The translations under genes and the position numbers were made by a program. From Bacteroidota bacterium (GTDB taxonomy: Bacteria; Bacteroidota; Bacteroidia; Chitinophagales; Chitinophagaceae), in NCBI GenBank assembly GCA_005882315.1, contig VBAR01000001.1, forward strand, positions 1,437,736 through 1,501,735: a stretch of 64,000 bases of DNA. The letters run 5' to 3'. Below are positions 42,213 through 50,773 of the stretch, piece after piece. The notes beneath the pieces are model-generated. The model saw only the letters and a program-made list of their open reading frames with translations. It ran no database searches and was not told the DNA's origin. The stretch's first letter is position 1; each line of letters starts with the position of its first letter.

Positions 42213-43241
42213 ATGAGTTCTGCAGCAACAGCCCCCGTTTTAACAGCCAAAGATTTTGTAACCGACCAGGAAGTACGTTGGTGTCCCGGTTGTGGTGATT
42301 ATTCTATCCTTGCACAGGTACAGAAAATAATGCCCACTTTGGGAATTCCTAAAGAGAATATTGTTATCATTTCAGGTATTGGCTGTAGCAGCCGCTTTCC
42401 ATACTACATGAATGTATATGGTATGCATTCGATCCATGGTCGTGCTACTGCAGTAGCCAGCGGGTTGAAAGCTTCAAGACCAGAACTCAGTGTTTGGATC
42501 GTAACAGGAGATGGAGATGGATTGAGCATCGGAGGTAATCATACAATTCATTTATTGCGCAGAAATTTTGATGTAAATGTGTTGTTGTTCAATAACCAGA
42601 TTTATGGTTTAACGAAAGGTCAATACTCTCCAACATCAGAAGTGAATAAGGTAACGAAGTCAACTCCGTATGGAAGCATTGATCATCCGTTTAATCCATT
42701 AGCATTAGCATTGGGTGCTGATGCAACATTTGTTGCGAGAACAATGGACCGTGATCCCAAACATTTGCAGGCAATGCTGCTAAGGGCACAGCAACATAAA
42801 GGCGCATCGTTTCTTGAGATATACCAGAACTGCAACATCTTTAATGATGGTGCATTTGAAACTTTTACAGAGAAAGGAACAAAAGCAAATGAAGTATTAT
42901 TTCTTGAGCAGGGCAAACCATTTGTGTTTGGTGCAAATAATGACAAAGGAATTAAGCTCGATGGCTTTACTCCGAAAGTTGTAAACTTCAGTGATGGCTT
43001 TAGCGCAGATGATTGTTGGGTACATGATGAAAAAGATGTTTACAAAGCACAGATCCTTGTCCGCATATTTGATAATCCCTCAACAGAAGGTCATTTGCCA
43101 AGGCCATTCGGCGTATTTTATCAAACAGACCGCAGTTGCTATGAAGATATAATGGCGATGCAGATCGAAGAAGCCATCGCAAAAAAACCTGCTGATCTGG
43201 ATAAATTACTTAAAGGAAATGAAGTGTGGGTGATAAATTAA
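42213..43241 (+). CDS. korB: 2-oxoacid:ferredoxin oxidoreductase beta subunit
   Basis: KorB is the thiamine-diphosphate half of a 2-oxoacid (probably 2-oxoglutarate) ferredoxin oxidoreductase, which makes acyl-CoA, CO2 and reduced ferredoxin. The 342-residue protein has WCPGCGDYSIL and GIGCSSRFPYYM with cluster-binding Cys, and the ThDP/Mg loop VTGDGDGLSIGGNH, followed by LLFNNQIYGLTKGQYSPTS. The alpha subunit gene, usually directly upstream, is not in this window. An AhpD-like gene takes its place. The start is the ATG supported by the promoter at 42166-42195. Confidence 0.94.
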   Translation: MSSAATAPVLTAKDFVTDQEVRWCPGCGDYSILAQVQKIMPTLGIPKENIVIISGIGCSSRFPYYMNVYGMHSIHGRATAVASGLKASRPELSVWIVTGDGDGLSIGGNHTIHLLRRNFDVNVLLFNNQIYGLTKGQYSPTSEVNKVTKSTPYGSIDHPFNPLALALGADATFVARTMDRDPKHLQAMLLRAQQHKGASFLEIYQNCNIFNDGAFETFTEKGTKANEVLFLEQGKPFVFGANNDKGIKLDGFTPKVVNFSDGFSADDCWVHDEKDVYKAQILVRIFDNPSTEGHLPRPFGVFYQTDRSCYEDIMAMQIEEAIAKKPADLDKLLKGNEVWVIN

Positions 43242-43243
43242 AC

Positions 43244-44128
43244 TCAAACAAGCTGTAACTCTTTTTCTGCGGCAGCCTTGCTTTTCTTTTCTTTCCAGCT
43301 ATACCATTTTTGAGGCATTGTTTTTTTCAAAAGCGTATCGATGTTACGCATAGCTGCAATATTCCATAGCCCCTTTACTTTTTTAGCCAGCGAAGGATGC
43401 ATGGCCCGAAGACTCATAGCAAATCCACTTTCAAGATATTCCATATGATGCCAGTAACCGCCAGGCATAAACAAGGTGTCTCCATGCTCCAGCACACCTT
43501 CAAAACCATTGGCCAGTTTTACAGCCGGGTAATTTTCATAATTTAATTTACTCCGGTTGGTGTCATTATAGTTACTGAAGTCAGCAAGACATAATACTTC
43601 AAATGGTTTACGATAGAGTTTATGCTGCTCCGTAAAAGGAAACAGGAGGACTCTTTTTTTGCCAATGAACTGAGTATGCAAAATATGAGAGAGGTCAATA
43701 TCGAAGTGCATATGTGTAATGCTGCCGGCGCCACCAACAAATAGCATCGGGAATTTTTTGACAAATCCCTTCATGTATTCATCAGGCCAGTTAAAATCTG
43801 CTGTTAGCTGCGGTGCATGGTTAAAAATATTAAACAAGAAAATGCGTAGCTCTACCGGGCCTTTTTTTACCATATCCAGGTACTCGCCAAACTTCATGTA
43901 GGCATCAGCTTTATTGATTGGCGTATAAGCATCGCTTTTAACATTGTTATATACGCCGACTTCCTGTTCACCTACAATGGATTTAAAATAATCCCAATCC
44001 CATTTTTCTTTGGCAACCTGGATGTGTTTGAAATTCTTTATAATACAGGGAAGCTGTGGAAGATAAAAATCCCGCTTAAAACTTTCTGCATCAGGTGCAT
44101 CAAGAACAGGTAATGAGCGAAGCTGCAT
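43244..44128 (-). CDS. cupin-like/JmjC-domain protein
   Basis: This 294-residue protein has the cupin_8 (JmjC-like) fold of Fe(II)/2-oxoglutarate hydroxylases: LPCIIKNFKH, THMHFDIDLSHILHTQFIGKKRVLLFPFTEQHKLYR with His-X-Asp, and later GDTLFMPGGYWHHMEYLESGFAMSLR with the second His. Relatives hydroxylate ribosomal proteins or other peptides. The target is unknown. Its stop lies two bases past that of korB. Confidence 0.88.
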   Translation of the reverse strand: MQLRSLPVLDAPDAESFKRDFYLPQLPCIIKNFKHIQVAKEKWDWDYFKSIVGEQEVGVYNNVKSDAYTPINKADAYMKFGEYLDMVKKGPVELRIFLFNIFNHAPQLTADFNWPDEYMKGFVKKFPMLFVGGAGSITHMHFDIDLSHILHTQFIGKKRVLLFPFTEQHKLYRKPFEVLCLADFSNYNDTNRSKLNYENYPAVKLANGFEGVLEHGDTLFMPGGYWHHMEYLESGFAMSLRAMHPSLAKKVKGLWNIAAMRNIDTLLKKTMPQKWYSWKEKKSKAAAEKELQLV

Positions 44129-44209
44129 GAACTAATGTTTTTGGTTTCGGTGATGAAGACAAAAATAGTAGATAAAGATAAATGGAAATGTATGGGAATT
44201 GATAAAAAT

Positions 44210-44236
44210 AAAACGTCCCTTTTTGAGGGACGTTTT
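44210..44236 (-). terminator. terminator of the Met/Arg-rich gene
   Basis: An 11-base stem (AAAACGTCCCT / AGGGACGTTTT) around TTTTG is followed on the minus strand by a T-rich stretch. It lies 48 bases past the stop of the gene at 44284-44592. Confidence 0.8.
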
Positions 44237-44283
44237 GCACTACTGCACAAATTCTTACATGATTTATAGATAACTGACAGATA

Positions 44284-44592
44284 TTATATAACCCGGCGAT
44301 TCATCTGGTGGCGGCGCTGCATCATTTTACGGTGCTGCTGCATTCTGCCCTGCACCCCCGCTCTTTGCTGCGGCATGGCCCGCTGGCGCATCATTCGTTG
44401 CTTCATCATGCGATGCCTCATCATTTCATGCCTTTGGTTCATCATACGAGGCTGTCTGAACTGATCACTCCTGTTATGCTGCATTCTCTGTTCAACTCTG
44501 GGTCTTTGGAGACGCTCTGTTTTTTGATCCTGCGCTGTGGCAGAAATGGTAAACAAGGCAAAAACCAGGGAAAGGGCTAATACTTTTTTCAT
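44284..44592 (-). CDS. exported Met/Arg/Gln-rich small protein
   Basis: This 102-residue protein has a standard signal peptide (MKKVLALSLVFALFTISATA, cleaved near residue 20). The mature 82 residues contain about 14 Met, 20 Arg, 17 Gln and 5 His, in irregular clusters such as HEMMRHRMMKQRMMRQR. The mature part is therefore strongly basic. Met and His clusters can hold Cu(I), and a basic Gln-rich chain could bind polyanions. No family is recognised and it could be disordered. The composition is unlike that of a random frame because codons for a normal signal peptide precede it. It has its own terminator. Confidence 0.75.
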   Translation of the reverse strand: MKKVLALSLVFALFTISATAQDQKTERLQRPRVEQRMQHNRSDQFRQPRMMNQRHEMMRHRMMKQRMMRQRAMPQQRAGVQGRMQQHRKMMQRRHQMNRRVI

Positions 44593-44707
44593 AATTCAAA
44601 TTTTAGTAGTTACATAGACGATTATAAATACTCAAGGTTTAATCTTTAAAAGACCGGTATGTGCAACATTCAGTTATATTAAGTTGTCAGTTAATAAACC
44701 TCTGTGT

Positions 44708-45106
44708 ATGACGGCGAAACAATCTATAACCTTCTGCCTGGTAGCTATTGTTTTTATCATTAATGCCTGTTGTAAAGCAGGATGCATTAACAGAACTGTT
44801 AACATTAGTTTTTACAAACTTAGAGCCAACAATGCCGACTCCATAAGTATGATCAGTTATGTTGCAGGTTCAAACTATACCCAACAGGTCGACAGCCATT
44901 TTATTCATTTGCCTGTAACTACCAATGATACCAGCTATTCAAGGTTATTTGAAACAGTCTTTGCTGAACGTGACTGGAAAATTATAAACCATTCGCTGCA
45001 TACAGAATACCGCCTGAATGATTTTGAAATAGAAAAAGTTTTTATCGTTCGTTCTTATTCATTAAATGGCAGCAGAAAAGGTGGTGACTTTATTGAAATA
45101 GAATGA
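44708..45106 (+). CDS. small hypothetical lipoprotein
   Basis: The protein has 132 residues from the Met of MTAKQSITF. Its signal peptide ends in a lipobox (IINAC, Cys21), followed by a second Cys (CCKAGC). The mature body (ISFYKLRANNADSISMISYVAGSNYTQQ, then LFETVFAERDWKIINHSLHTEYRLNDFEIEKVFI and a terminal KGGDFIEIE) looks like an all-beta small domain. It fits no family I know. It converges with rnhB directly, with no intergenic space. Confidence 0.7.
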   Translation: MTAKQSITFCLVAIVFIINACCKAGCINRTVNISFYKLRANNADSISMISYVAGSNYTQQVDSHFIHLPVTTNDTSYSRLFETVFAERDWKIINHSLHTEYRLNDFEIEKVFIVRSYSLNGSRKGGDFIEIE

Positions 45107-45706
45107 TCAGAGATCGATATCAATCTGTAATGACTGGCATTGAAATGATTTACGGTGTAATTCAGTCAAACCATATTTTGCAATAGCATTCCGGTGTGCT
45201 TCTGTGCCATAGCCTTTATTATTAGCCCAATTGTAGTACGGGAAAGATTCATGCATTTGCAGCATATATTCATCCCGGTAAGTTTTAGCAAGGATACTTG
45301 CGGCCGCGATGCTTGCGTATATAGCGTCGCCTTTTATGATGCATTGATGCGGTATTCTTTTGTATTTAATAAAACGGTTTCCGTCGATCAGCAGTAGTTG
45401 TGGTTTTTTCTTCAAACTATCAAGTGAAAGATGCATGGCTTTGAAAGATGCACGGAGAATATTGATAGAATCAATTTCATTATTGTCAATATTGGCTACT
45501 GCAAAAGCCTCTGCCTCTGCTTCGATTATTGTGCGAAGTTCATTCCTGTTTTTTTCATTTACCTGTTTCGAGTCGTTGAGTAAGGGGTGAAAGAAGTTTT
45601 TTGGTAAAATAACTGCTGCAGCAAATACAGGGCCTGCAAGGCAACCACGTCCGGCTTCATCAAGACCGGCTTCAATGAGTCCATTTTGAAAAAAAGGTTT
45701 GAGCAG
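45107..45706 (-). CDS. rnhB: ribonuclease HII (probable CTG start)
   Basis: RNase HII removes ribonucleotides and RNA from RNA-DNA hybrids. The frame has no ATG, GTG or TTG that keeps the catalytic N-terminus; the only internal ATG (at 45436) would lose it. The family start, MLKPYF followed by GLIEAG, aligns with LLKPFFQNGLIEAG, whose first Leu is CTG at 45704-45706. With that start the protein has 199 residues, the usual length. The active-site residues are Asp16 and Glu17 (LDEAGRGCLAGPV), Asp108 (LIDGN) and Asp127 (IKGDAIYASIAAASILAK). The next stop lies 13 codons upstream. A start from another near-cognate codon or a lost base is the alternative. Confidence 0.88.
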   Translation of the reverse strand: MLKPFFQNGLIEAGLDEAGRGCLAGPVFAAAVILPKNFFHPLLNDSKQVNEKNRNELRTIIEAEAEAFAVANIDNNEIDSINILRASFKAMHLSLDSLKKKPQLLLIDGNRFIKYKRIPHQCIIKGDAIYASIAAASILAKTYRDEYMLQMHESFPYYNWANNKGYGTEAHRNAIAKYGLTELHRKSFQCQSLQIDIDL

Positions 45707-45794
45707 AAAATTGTTTTGCCTAAAATTAAAGTTTAAATAGCATTATAAAATTAAAAATACTCCTTCAGGATATCTTTCTTTTGTAATAAACAAA

Positions 45795-45827
45795 TTTGAT
45801 TAAATATTTTGCGCAGACCTACCTTTG
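45795..45827 (+). promoter_or_regulatory. Bacteroidota-type promoter of ctaA
   Basis: TTTG (45795-45798), 21 bases, then TACCTTTG (45820-45827) matches the consensus. It ends eight bases before the ATG at 45836, so the 5' UTR is very short or absent. Confidence 0.6.
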
Positions 45828-45835
45828 CGGCCGTC

Positions 45836-46897
45836 ATGTTAGGAACAGAATCGAAAAAGCATAGCCGCGCCGTTGCCTGGTGGGTATTATTAGGTGTAGT
45901 AATGCTTATGATACAAGTATTGCTTGGCGGTATTACGCGATTAACAGGTTCTGGTCTGTCTATAACTGAATGGAAGCCTATTTTAGGAGCATTGCCGCCC
46001 ATGAACGATGCTGATTGGAATGAGGCATTTGAAAAATACAAGCAAATAGCACAGTATAAAAAACTAAACTCTTCTTTTGATCTTGCTGATTTTAAATCAA
46101 TTTATTTCTGGGAATGGTTTCACAGGCTCTGGGCCAGGTTGATAGCGGTAGCATTTGTTATTCCTTTTATTTTTTTCATTTTTAAAAAGATGATCAAAAA
46201 GGAAATGATCAATGGTTTGATCATTCTTTTCCTGCTGGGATTATTACAGGGTTTAGTAGGATGGATCATGGTGATGAGCGGACTTGAAGATTCTGAACGG
46301 GTTTATGTAAGCCATTATAAATTGGCGATTCATTTTATTCTTGCAATGGGAATTATCTGCTATGCCCTATGGTTTGCATTGCAGTTGCTGGTGCCAAAAG
46401 AAAAAATAATTGTTGATAGTGGTATCCGAAAATATTACTTGTGGGTATTAGCATTATTAACCCTGCAGTTGATCTATGGTGCTTTTATGGCTGGTCTGAA
46501 AGCGGCCCCCTATGCTCCTACCTGGCCGGATATAAATGGAAAGTTCTTTCCCGAATACCAGCATCATGTTTCAAATATTACGTTGTTCGATAATCCTTTT
46601 ATTGTTCATTTCATTCACCGGGGCCTGGCTTATATTATTGCTTTTACCGTTTTATATGGTTGGTGGAAATATCGTTTATCCCATCCCGCCTCGTTGTTTA
46701 GTAAAACCCATTGGGTATTAACTGCACTTACCCTGCTACAAGTGATCTTAGGGATATTTACTGTATTAAACGCTTCGAACACTCAAATGCTGGTATGGCT
46801 TGGCACTGCTCATCAGTTTGTGGCCATGCTTCTGCTACTGGCATTGACATGGGTTATCTATATTGTTCGCAACAGGGCTGTTGTTCACAGCGTATGA
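45836..46897 (+). CDS. ctaA: heme A synthase (COX15/CtaA)
   Basis: CtaA oxidises the heme O methyl group to make heme A for cytochrome oxidases of the aa3 type. The 353-residue membrane protein has eight hydrophobic segments in two four-helix halves (AVAWWVLLGVVMLMIQVLLGGITRLTGSGLSITEWKP and later YYLWVLALLTLQLIYGAFMAGLKA). Heme ligands are likely His in WEWFHRLWARLIA, VSHYKLAIHFILAM, VHFIHRGLAYIIA and GTAHQFVAML. The long TTG-initiated frame begins upstream of the probable transcription start, so ATG at 45836 is preferred. Confidence 0.95.
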   Translation: MLGTESKKHSRAVAWWVLLGVVMLMIQVLLGGITRLTGSGLSITEWKPILGALPPMNDADWNEAFEKYKQIAQYKKLNSSFDLADFKSIYFWEWFHRLWARLIAVAFVIPFIFFIFKKMIKKEMINGLIILFLLGLLQGLVGWIMVMSGLEDSERVYVSHYKLAIHFILAMGIICYALWFALQLLVPKEKIIVDSGIRKYYLWVLALLTLQLIYGAFMAGLKAAPYAPTWPDINGKFFPEYQHHVSNITLFDNPFIVHFIHRGLAYIIAFTVLYGWWKYRLSHPASLFSKTHWVLTALTLLQVILGIFTVLNASNTQMLVWLGTAHQFVAMLLLLALTWVIYIVRNRAVVHSV

Positions 46898-46958
46898 TAA
46901 ATACTGTTTGAACAACACCTAAACTGTATTACTTTTATTGCCACCATTAGTGCTGTCA

Positions 46959-49211
46959 ATGAAAGCATGGCTCCGCGGTTTTTATTATTCATTCCCCATT
47001 CAATTGTTATTTCTTCATTTTAAGAAATACCAGGCCCTGCTTATTTTCTGGTTTGTATTGTTCAGCACCATCAACGGTTCGTTTATGAAGATCTTTGGCG
47101 CTGACTCATTGTTCCTGGCGCCGGAATACCTCGGAACGGTAAATACATTCGGCTATGCCATCACGGGTATCGCTATCGGAATGTTTATTGTAAGCTGGAA
47201 CATTACCACATTTGTTTTGTTCAGTAAAAATTTTCGTTTTCTCGCTGCAACCACTAATCCCTTTTTAAAGTATTGCATTAATAATTGTATCATACCTGTT
47301 TTATTTCTTCTCTATTATGCTTATAAAGCCTGGACTTTTTTGTATGTAAAAGAACTCGTTCCTCCAATAGAAATTATTTTTTATGGAGGGGGCTTTATTG
47401 CCGGGCTGATCTTTATACTTGCGGTATCCTTTATTTATTTTTTCCGGGCAGACAGGAACATCATTCGCCGGATGATGCCGGTATATAATAACCCAAAAGA
47501 ATATATTACCCATTTGCATGAAGCACAATTGCAGCAACATGAAGAATCGATACTGAAAGTGGAATGGTATTTTGAAACACCCCGCAAACTGAAGCCAGTA
47601 CGCAGCGTTTCGCATTATACCCGCCAGTTTGTTGATTCTATTTTTAAACGTCATCACTTTGCAGCCATACTTTCTGTTTTCTTTGCCTTCCTGTTTTTGA
47701 TCATTGTTGGTTTCTTTCTTGAAGAACCCCTATTTCAGATACCGGCTGCAGCAAGTATTACTATCTTCTTTTCTATTTTCATTGGTGTAGCAGGAGCTTT
47801 TGCTTATTTCCTTCAAGGGTGGACGATTCTTTACCTCGTATTACTCGGAATACTTTTAAATGTATTTTATAAACTGGAATGGATCGATCCCCGCAACAAA
47901 GCTTTTGGCCTGGATTATAAAACCAAAACGGAACGACCATTTTACAGCCGCGAAGGATTGCTGAAACTGGCAAGTGAGGAAAATATGAGTGCTGACAGGA
48001 AAAACATGATGGAAGTAATGGGCCGGTGGAAAGCAAAACAAAAAAATAAAAAACCATTACTCACCTTGATTGCAGTAAGTGGTGGTGGTCATCGGAGTGC
48101 AACATTTACGTTAAGCATGCTGCAACAACTTGATAGCATTACTAACGGCGAGATCATGAAAAACACTTTCCTTGTTACCGGCGCATCAGGTGGTATGATT
48201 GGCGCGGCTTATTTCAGGGAACTTTATCTGCATAAATTAAAGGGAGAGAATATACGACTGCAAGACAAAAAATATATTGAAGATATCTCAGGTGACCTGC
48301 TGAATCCATTGTTTTCTTCTTTTGTTGCAAGAGACCTGATCTCGCCTGCACAAAAATTTCATGTAGGAGATTATAGTTATGTAAAAGACCGGGGTTATGC
48401 TTTTGAAGAAAAACTGAATGAAAACACAAGAGGTTTTTTTGATAAGCGACTGAAAGATTATATAGCCGATGAAACGGCGGCTAACATTCCTCTCATTTTT
48501 TTTAGTTCGGTAATAACCCGTGATGCAAAAAGAATGATGATCAGTACGCAACCAATCCGATTTATGATGCAGCGCCTGCAGGACACGTTGAGAATGCCTG
48601 CCACCGACCCCGATGCAGTTGACTTCAGAAGTTTTTTTGAAAAGCAAAACCCGGATAATCTTCGTGTGTTAACTGCCTTGCGGATGAATGCCACCTTTCC
48701 CGTCGTATTACCCAATGTATGGTTGCCATCCGACCCGGTAATTGATGTAATGGATGCCGGTCTGCGGGATAATTTTGGTGTAGAGACTGCACTGCGTTTT
48801 CTCGAAAACTTTGATCAATGGATCGAAGAAAATACTTCCGGTGTTTTATTGATACAGATACGTGACCGTGATGCCGGTGGGTGGGAACAACCTTATATCT
48901 CTGATGATCTAAGTGATCATTTGACAAGGCCTTTCTTTTTATTGCAACATAACTGGTATAAGATCATGGAATACGATCAGAATAACCAATTGGCCTATTA
49001 CACAGAAAATAAAATGCATAATATTTATAAGATCAATTTTCAATACGCTTCTTCACGTGAAGAAGGAAAAGCCGCGTTGAACTTTCATCTTACACAAAGA
49101 GAAAAGAATGATATTTTGAGATCACTGAACTCGGGGTTTAATCGACGGAGCATTCAACTGTATAAACAATTACTGGCAACAGTTGATTCGGTAAACACTA
49201 AGGTTGAATAA
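46959..49211 (+). CDS. membrane-anchored patatin-like phospholipase
   Basis: This 750-residue protein combines about seven membrane segments (residues 24-44, 62-82, 108-124, 137-162, 236-254, 262-284 and 286-304) with a C-terminal patatin-like lipase. The oxyanion loop is SGGGHRS (374-380), the nucleophile elbow GASGG has Ser410, and the dyad Asp is in VMDAGLRDNFG. The chain therefore has a complete Ser-Asp catalytic pair in the cytoplasm or periplasm, held at the membrane. Substrates are likely phospholipids. The gene ends inside the convergent lipid kinase gene (14 bases overlap), a natural functional neighbour. Confidence 0.87.
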   Translation: MKAWLRGFYYSFPIQLLFLHFKKYQALLIFWFVLFSTINGSFMKIFGADSLFLAPEYLGTVNTFGYAITGIAIGMFIVSWNITTFVLFSKNFRFLAATTNPFLKYCINNCIIPVLFLLYYAYKAWTFLYVKELVPPIEIIFYGGGFIAGLIFILAVSFIYFFRADRNIIRRMMPVYNNPKEYITHLHEAQLQQHEESILKVEWYFETPRKLKPVRSVSHYTRQFVDSIFKRHHFAAILSVFFAFLFLIIVGFFLEEPLFQIPAAASITIFFSIFIGVAGAFAYFLQGWTILYLVLLGILLNVFYKLEWIDPRNKAFGLDYKTKTERPFYSREGLLKLASEENMSADRKNMMEVMGRWKAKQKNKKPLLTLIAVSGGGHRSATFTLSMLQQLDSITNGEIMKNTFLVTGASGGMIGAAYFRELYLHKLKGENIRLQDKKYIEDISGDLLNPLFSSFVARDLISPAQKFHVGDYSYVKDRGYAFEEKLNENTRGFFDKRLKDYIADETAANIPLIFFSSVITRDAKRMMISTQPIRFMMQRLQDTLRMPATDPDAVDFRSFFEKQNPDNLRVLTALRMNATFPVVLPNVWLPSDPVIDVMDAGLRDNFGVETALRFLENFDQWIEENTSGVLLIQIRDRDAGGWEQPYISDDLSDHLTRPFFLLQHNWYKIMEYDQNNQLAYYTENKMHNIYKINFQYASSREEGKAALNFHLTQREKNDILRSLNSGFNRRSIQLYKQLLATVDSVNTKVE

Positions 49212-50097
49212 GCCGGAAGCATTTCTTTTTTATATCAACTGTTATTTCAGTAGCTGTTTCAGCAGGATCGCCATCAATATGTAATAAAGCATTTGAATGA
49301 TTGCGGATATGAATTTTTTCTGTCTGAAAATAAATAACCCCCTGCTGTTCGGATACCTCTTCAGCAGTCAGCAATTTTATTTTTCCTCTTATCTGGCTCA
49401 GCGTACTCAGCAACACATTTAACTTATTCTGTTTGGTAACGATCACCACATCCAGCAAGCCATCTCTTAAACTGGCTTTAGGCGCAATCGTAAAATTGTT
49501 TCCGTACTGGTTGCTATTAGCAATACTGATAAAGAAAGCATCAGTTTCAAATTTCCTGTTTCCTGTTTCAATACTAAAGCGATGAGTTTTGGCCGAAAAA
49601 AAATTCTTTACCACTTGCTGAATATAAGTAGTAAGCCCCCGCTTCGGTTGCTGTGCAAAATCATGCGCCACTTTTGCATCGAACCCAAGGCCACAGAGCA
49701 TACAGGCAAATTGTTTGTTTACATAAAACCCATCTATTTCAACTGCATTGTCTTTAAAAATCATATCTAATGCTTTTTCCACCTGGGTGGGAATCTTAGC
49801 TGTATGAGCCAAACCATTCCCGGAGCCACAGGGAATGATGCCGAAATTGATGTCCAGTTTCATTAGACTGCCTACAACAGGGCTCACTGTGCCATCTCCA
49901 CCGGCAATTACTACATCTGTTATTTTCTGTTCTTTAATGATGGAGTGTAGAAAAGAATAATCGCCGTCTGCTACTGAGCGAAAAACCTGGAATTGAATGC
50001 CTGCCTGTTTTGTTTTTGCTTCAATAATTTCCTGGATACCTTTTTTAGTGCGGGTACCAGATATAGGGTTAATGATATAGATGACGTGGCGGGGCAT
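49198..50097 (-). CDS. diacylglycerol/lipid kinase, YegS-like
   Basis: This 299-residue cytoplasmic kinase phosphorylates diacylglycerol or a related lipid. The family motifs are IYIINPISGTRTKKG, VVIAGGDGTVSPVVGSLM (the GGDGT ATP motif), GIIPCGSGNGLAHTAKIP (conserved GSGN) and CGLGFDAKVAHDFAQQPKRGLTTYIQ, with SLRDGLLDVVIVTK and a terminal HIDGDPAETATEI. It overlaps the patatin gene by 14 bases, and the two may serve in lipid turnover. A divergent -7-type box (CAAAAGTA on plus, 50105-50112) lies just upstream. Confidence 0.93.
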   Translation of the reverse strand: MPRHVIYIINPISGTRTKKGIQEIIEAKTKQAGIQFQVFRSVADGDYSFLHSIIKEQKITDVVIAGGDGTVSPVVGSLMKLDINFGIIPCGSGNGLAHTAKIPTQVEKALDMIFKDNAVEIDGFYVNKQFACMLCGLGFDAKVAHDFAQQPKRGLTTYIQQVVKNFFSAKTHRFSIETGNRKFETDAFFISIANSNQYGNNFTIAPKASLRDGLLDVVIVTKQNKLNVLLSTLSQIRGKIKLLTAEEVSEQQGVIYFQTEKIHIRNHSNALLHIDGDPAETATEITVDIKKKCFRLIQP

Positions 50098-50104
50098 TGG
50101 GAGG

Positions 50105-50143
50105 CAAAAGTAGGATGTACAATCCTATTTTAAAATATCTTTG
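50105..50143. promoter_or_regulatory. divergent promoter boxes
   Basis: On the minus strand TACTTTTG (50105-50112) precedes the lipid kinase start, and on the plus strand TATCTTTG (50136-50143) precedes the lipoprotein gene at 50169. Both fit TAnnTTTG, but no clear -33 TTTG is at the right distance. Confidence 0.35.
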
Positions 50144-50168
50144 ATATATACACTTAGCAAATTAAGAA

Positions 50169-50762
50169 ATGAGACTTACTTCATGTTTATTAGGGTTATT
50201 ATCTCTGATATTTATATCATGTTCTCATTATAACTTCCATAATGAGAAAAACTACCAATACAGAGCAAAAGACTTGGCATGTTACCTAGGAAATTGCAAA
50301 CCTGATTTTAATAGGATAGAAATTGAAATACGATTATGGTGGACTACTTCTATTTTTGATAGTGTTCATAATCTCGTTGTAATTAACCAAAGCAATACAG
50401 GTACATGGAAATTGATTTCATATGCTTTTCCAAATGAGGGTTATAAAAACAATAAACCCTTTAAATCACTTTCAAAGGAATTATCTCAAAACTGGCAATC
50501 TAAATGGGATACAATTTTAGCAGCGAAGCTATTGAACATCCCTGATCAAATGAACGTTAGGAAAAAATGGACATCAACTAAAGGAGGAAGAATTGGAATT
50601 ACCGACGGTTCAATGTATGCATTTGAAATTTTGACTAAAAAAAGAAAACGTTCTTTCGAATATTCAAATCCTCATGAATATTTAAGCTTCTATGACCTTA
50701 AAAACGATGGTTTAAATGAAACCGTGATGTTTATAAGAATGATTCTAAGTGAAATTAATTAA
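50169..50762 (+). CDS. hypothetical lipoprotein
   Basis: This 197-residue lipoprotein has lipobox IFISC (Cys18). The mature part has WWTTSIFDSVHNLVVINQSNTGTWKLISYAFPNEG, then RKKWTSTKGGRIGITDGSMYAFEILTKKRKRSFEYSNPHEYLSFYDLKNDGLNETVMF. It is AT-richer than its neighbours, and the composition is high in Asn, Lys and Ile, which can mark recent acquisition. I recognise no family. It stands alone between divergent and convergent genes. Confidence 0.7.
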   Translation: MRLTSCLLGLLSLIFISCSHYNFHNEKNYQYRAKDLACYLGNCKPDFNRIEIEIRLWWTTSIFDSVHNLVVINQSNTGTWKLISYAFPNEGYKNNKPFKSLSKELSQNWQSKWDTILAAKLLNIPDQMNVRKKWTSTKGGRIGITDGSMYAFEILTKKRKRSFEYSNPHEYLSFYDLKNDGLNETVMFIRMILSEIN

Positions 50763-50773
50763 TTTATTTTCAT

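Noticed and set aside
44232-44250. TTGCACTACTGCACAA near the dispersed element
   Set aside because: It shares only a short TGCACTAC word with the repeat core and is best read as the edge of the terminator region.
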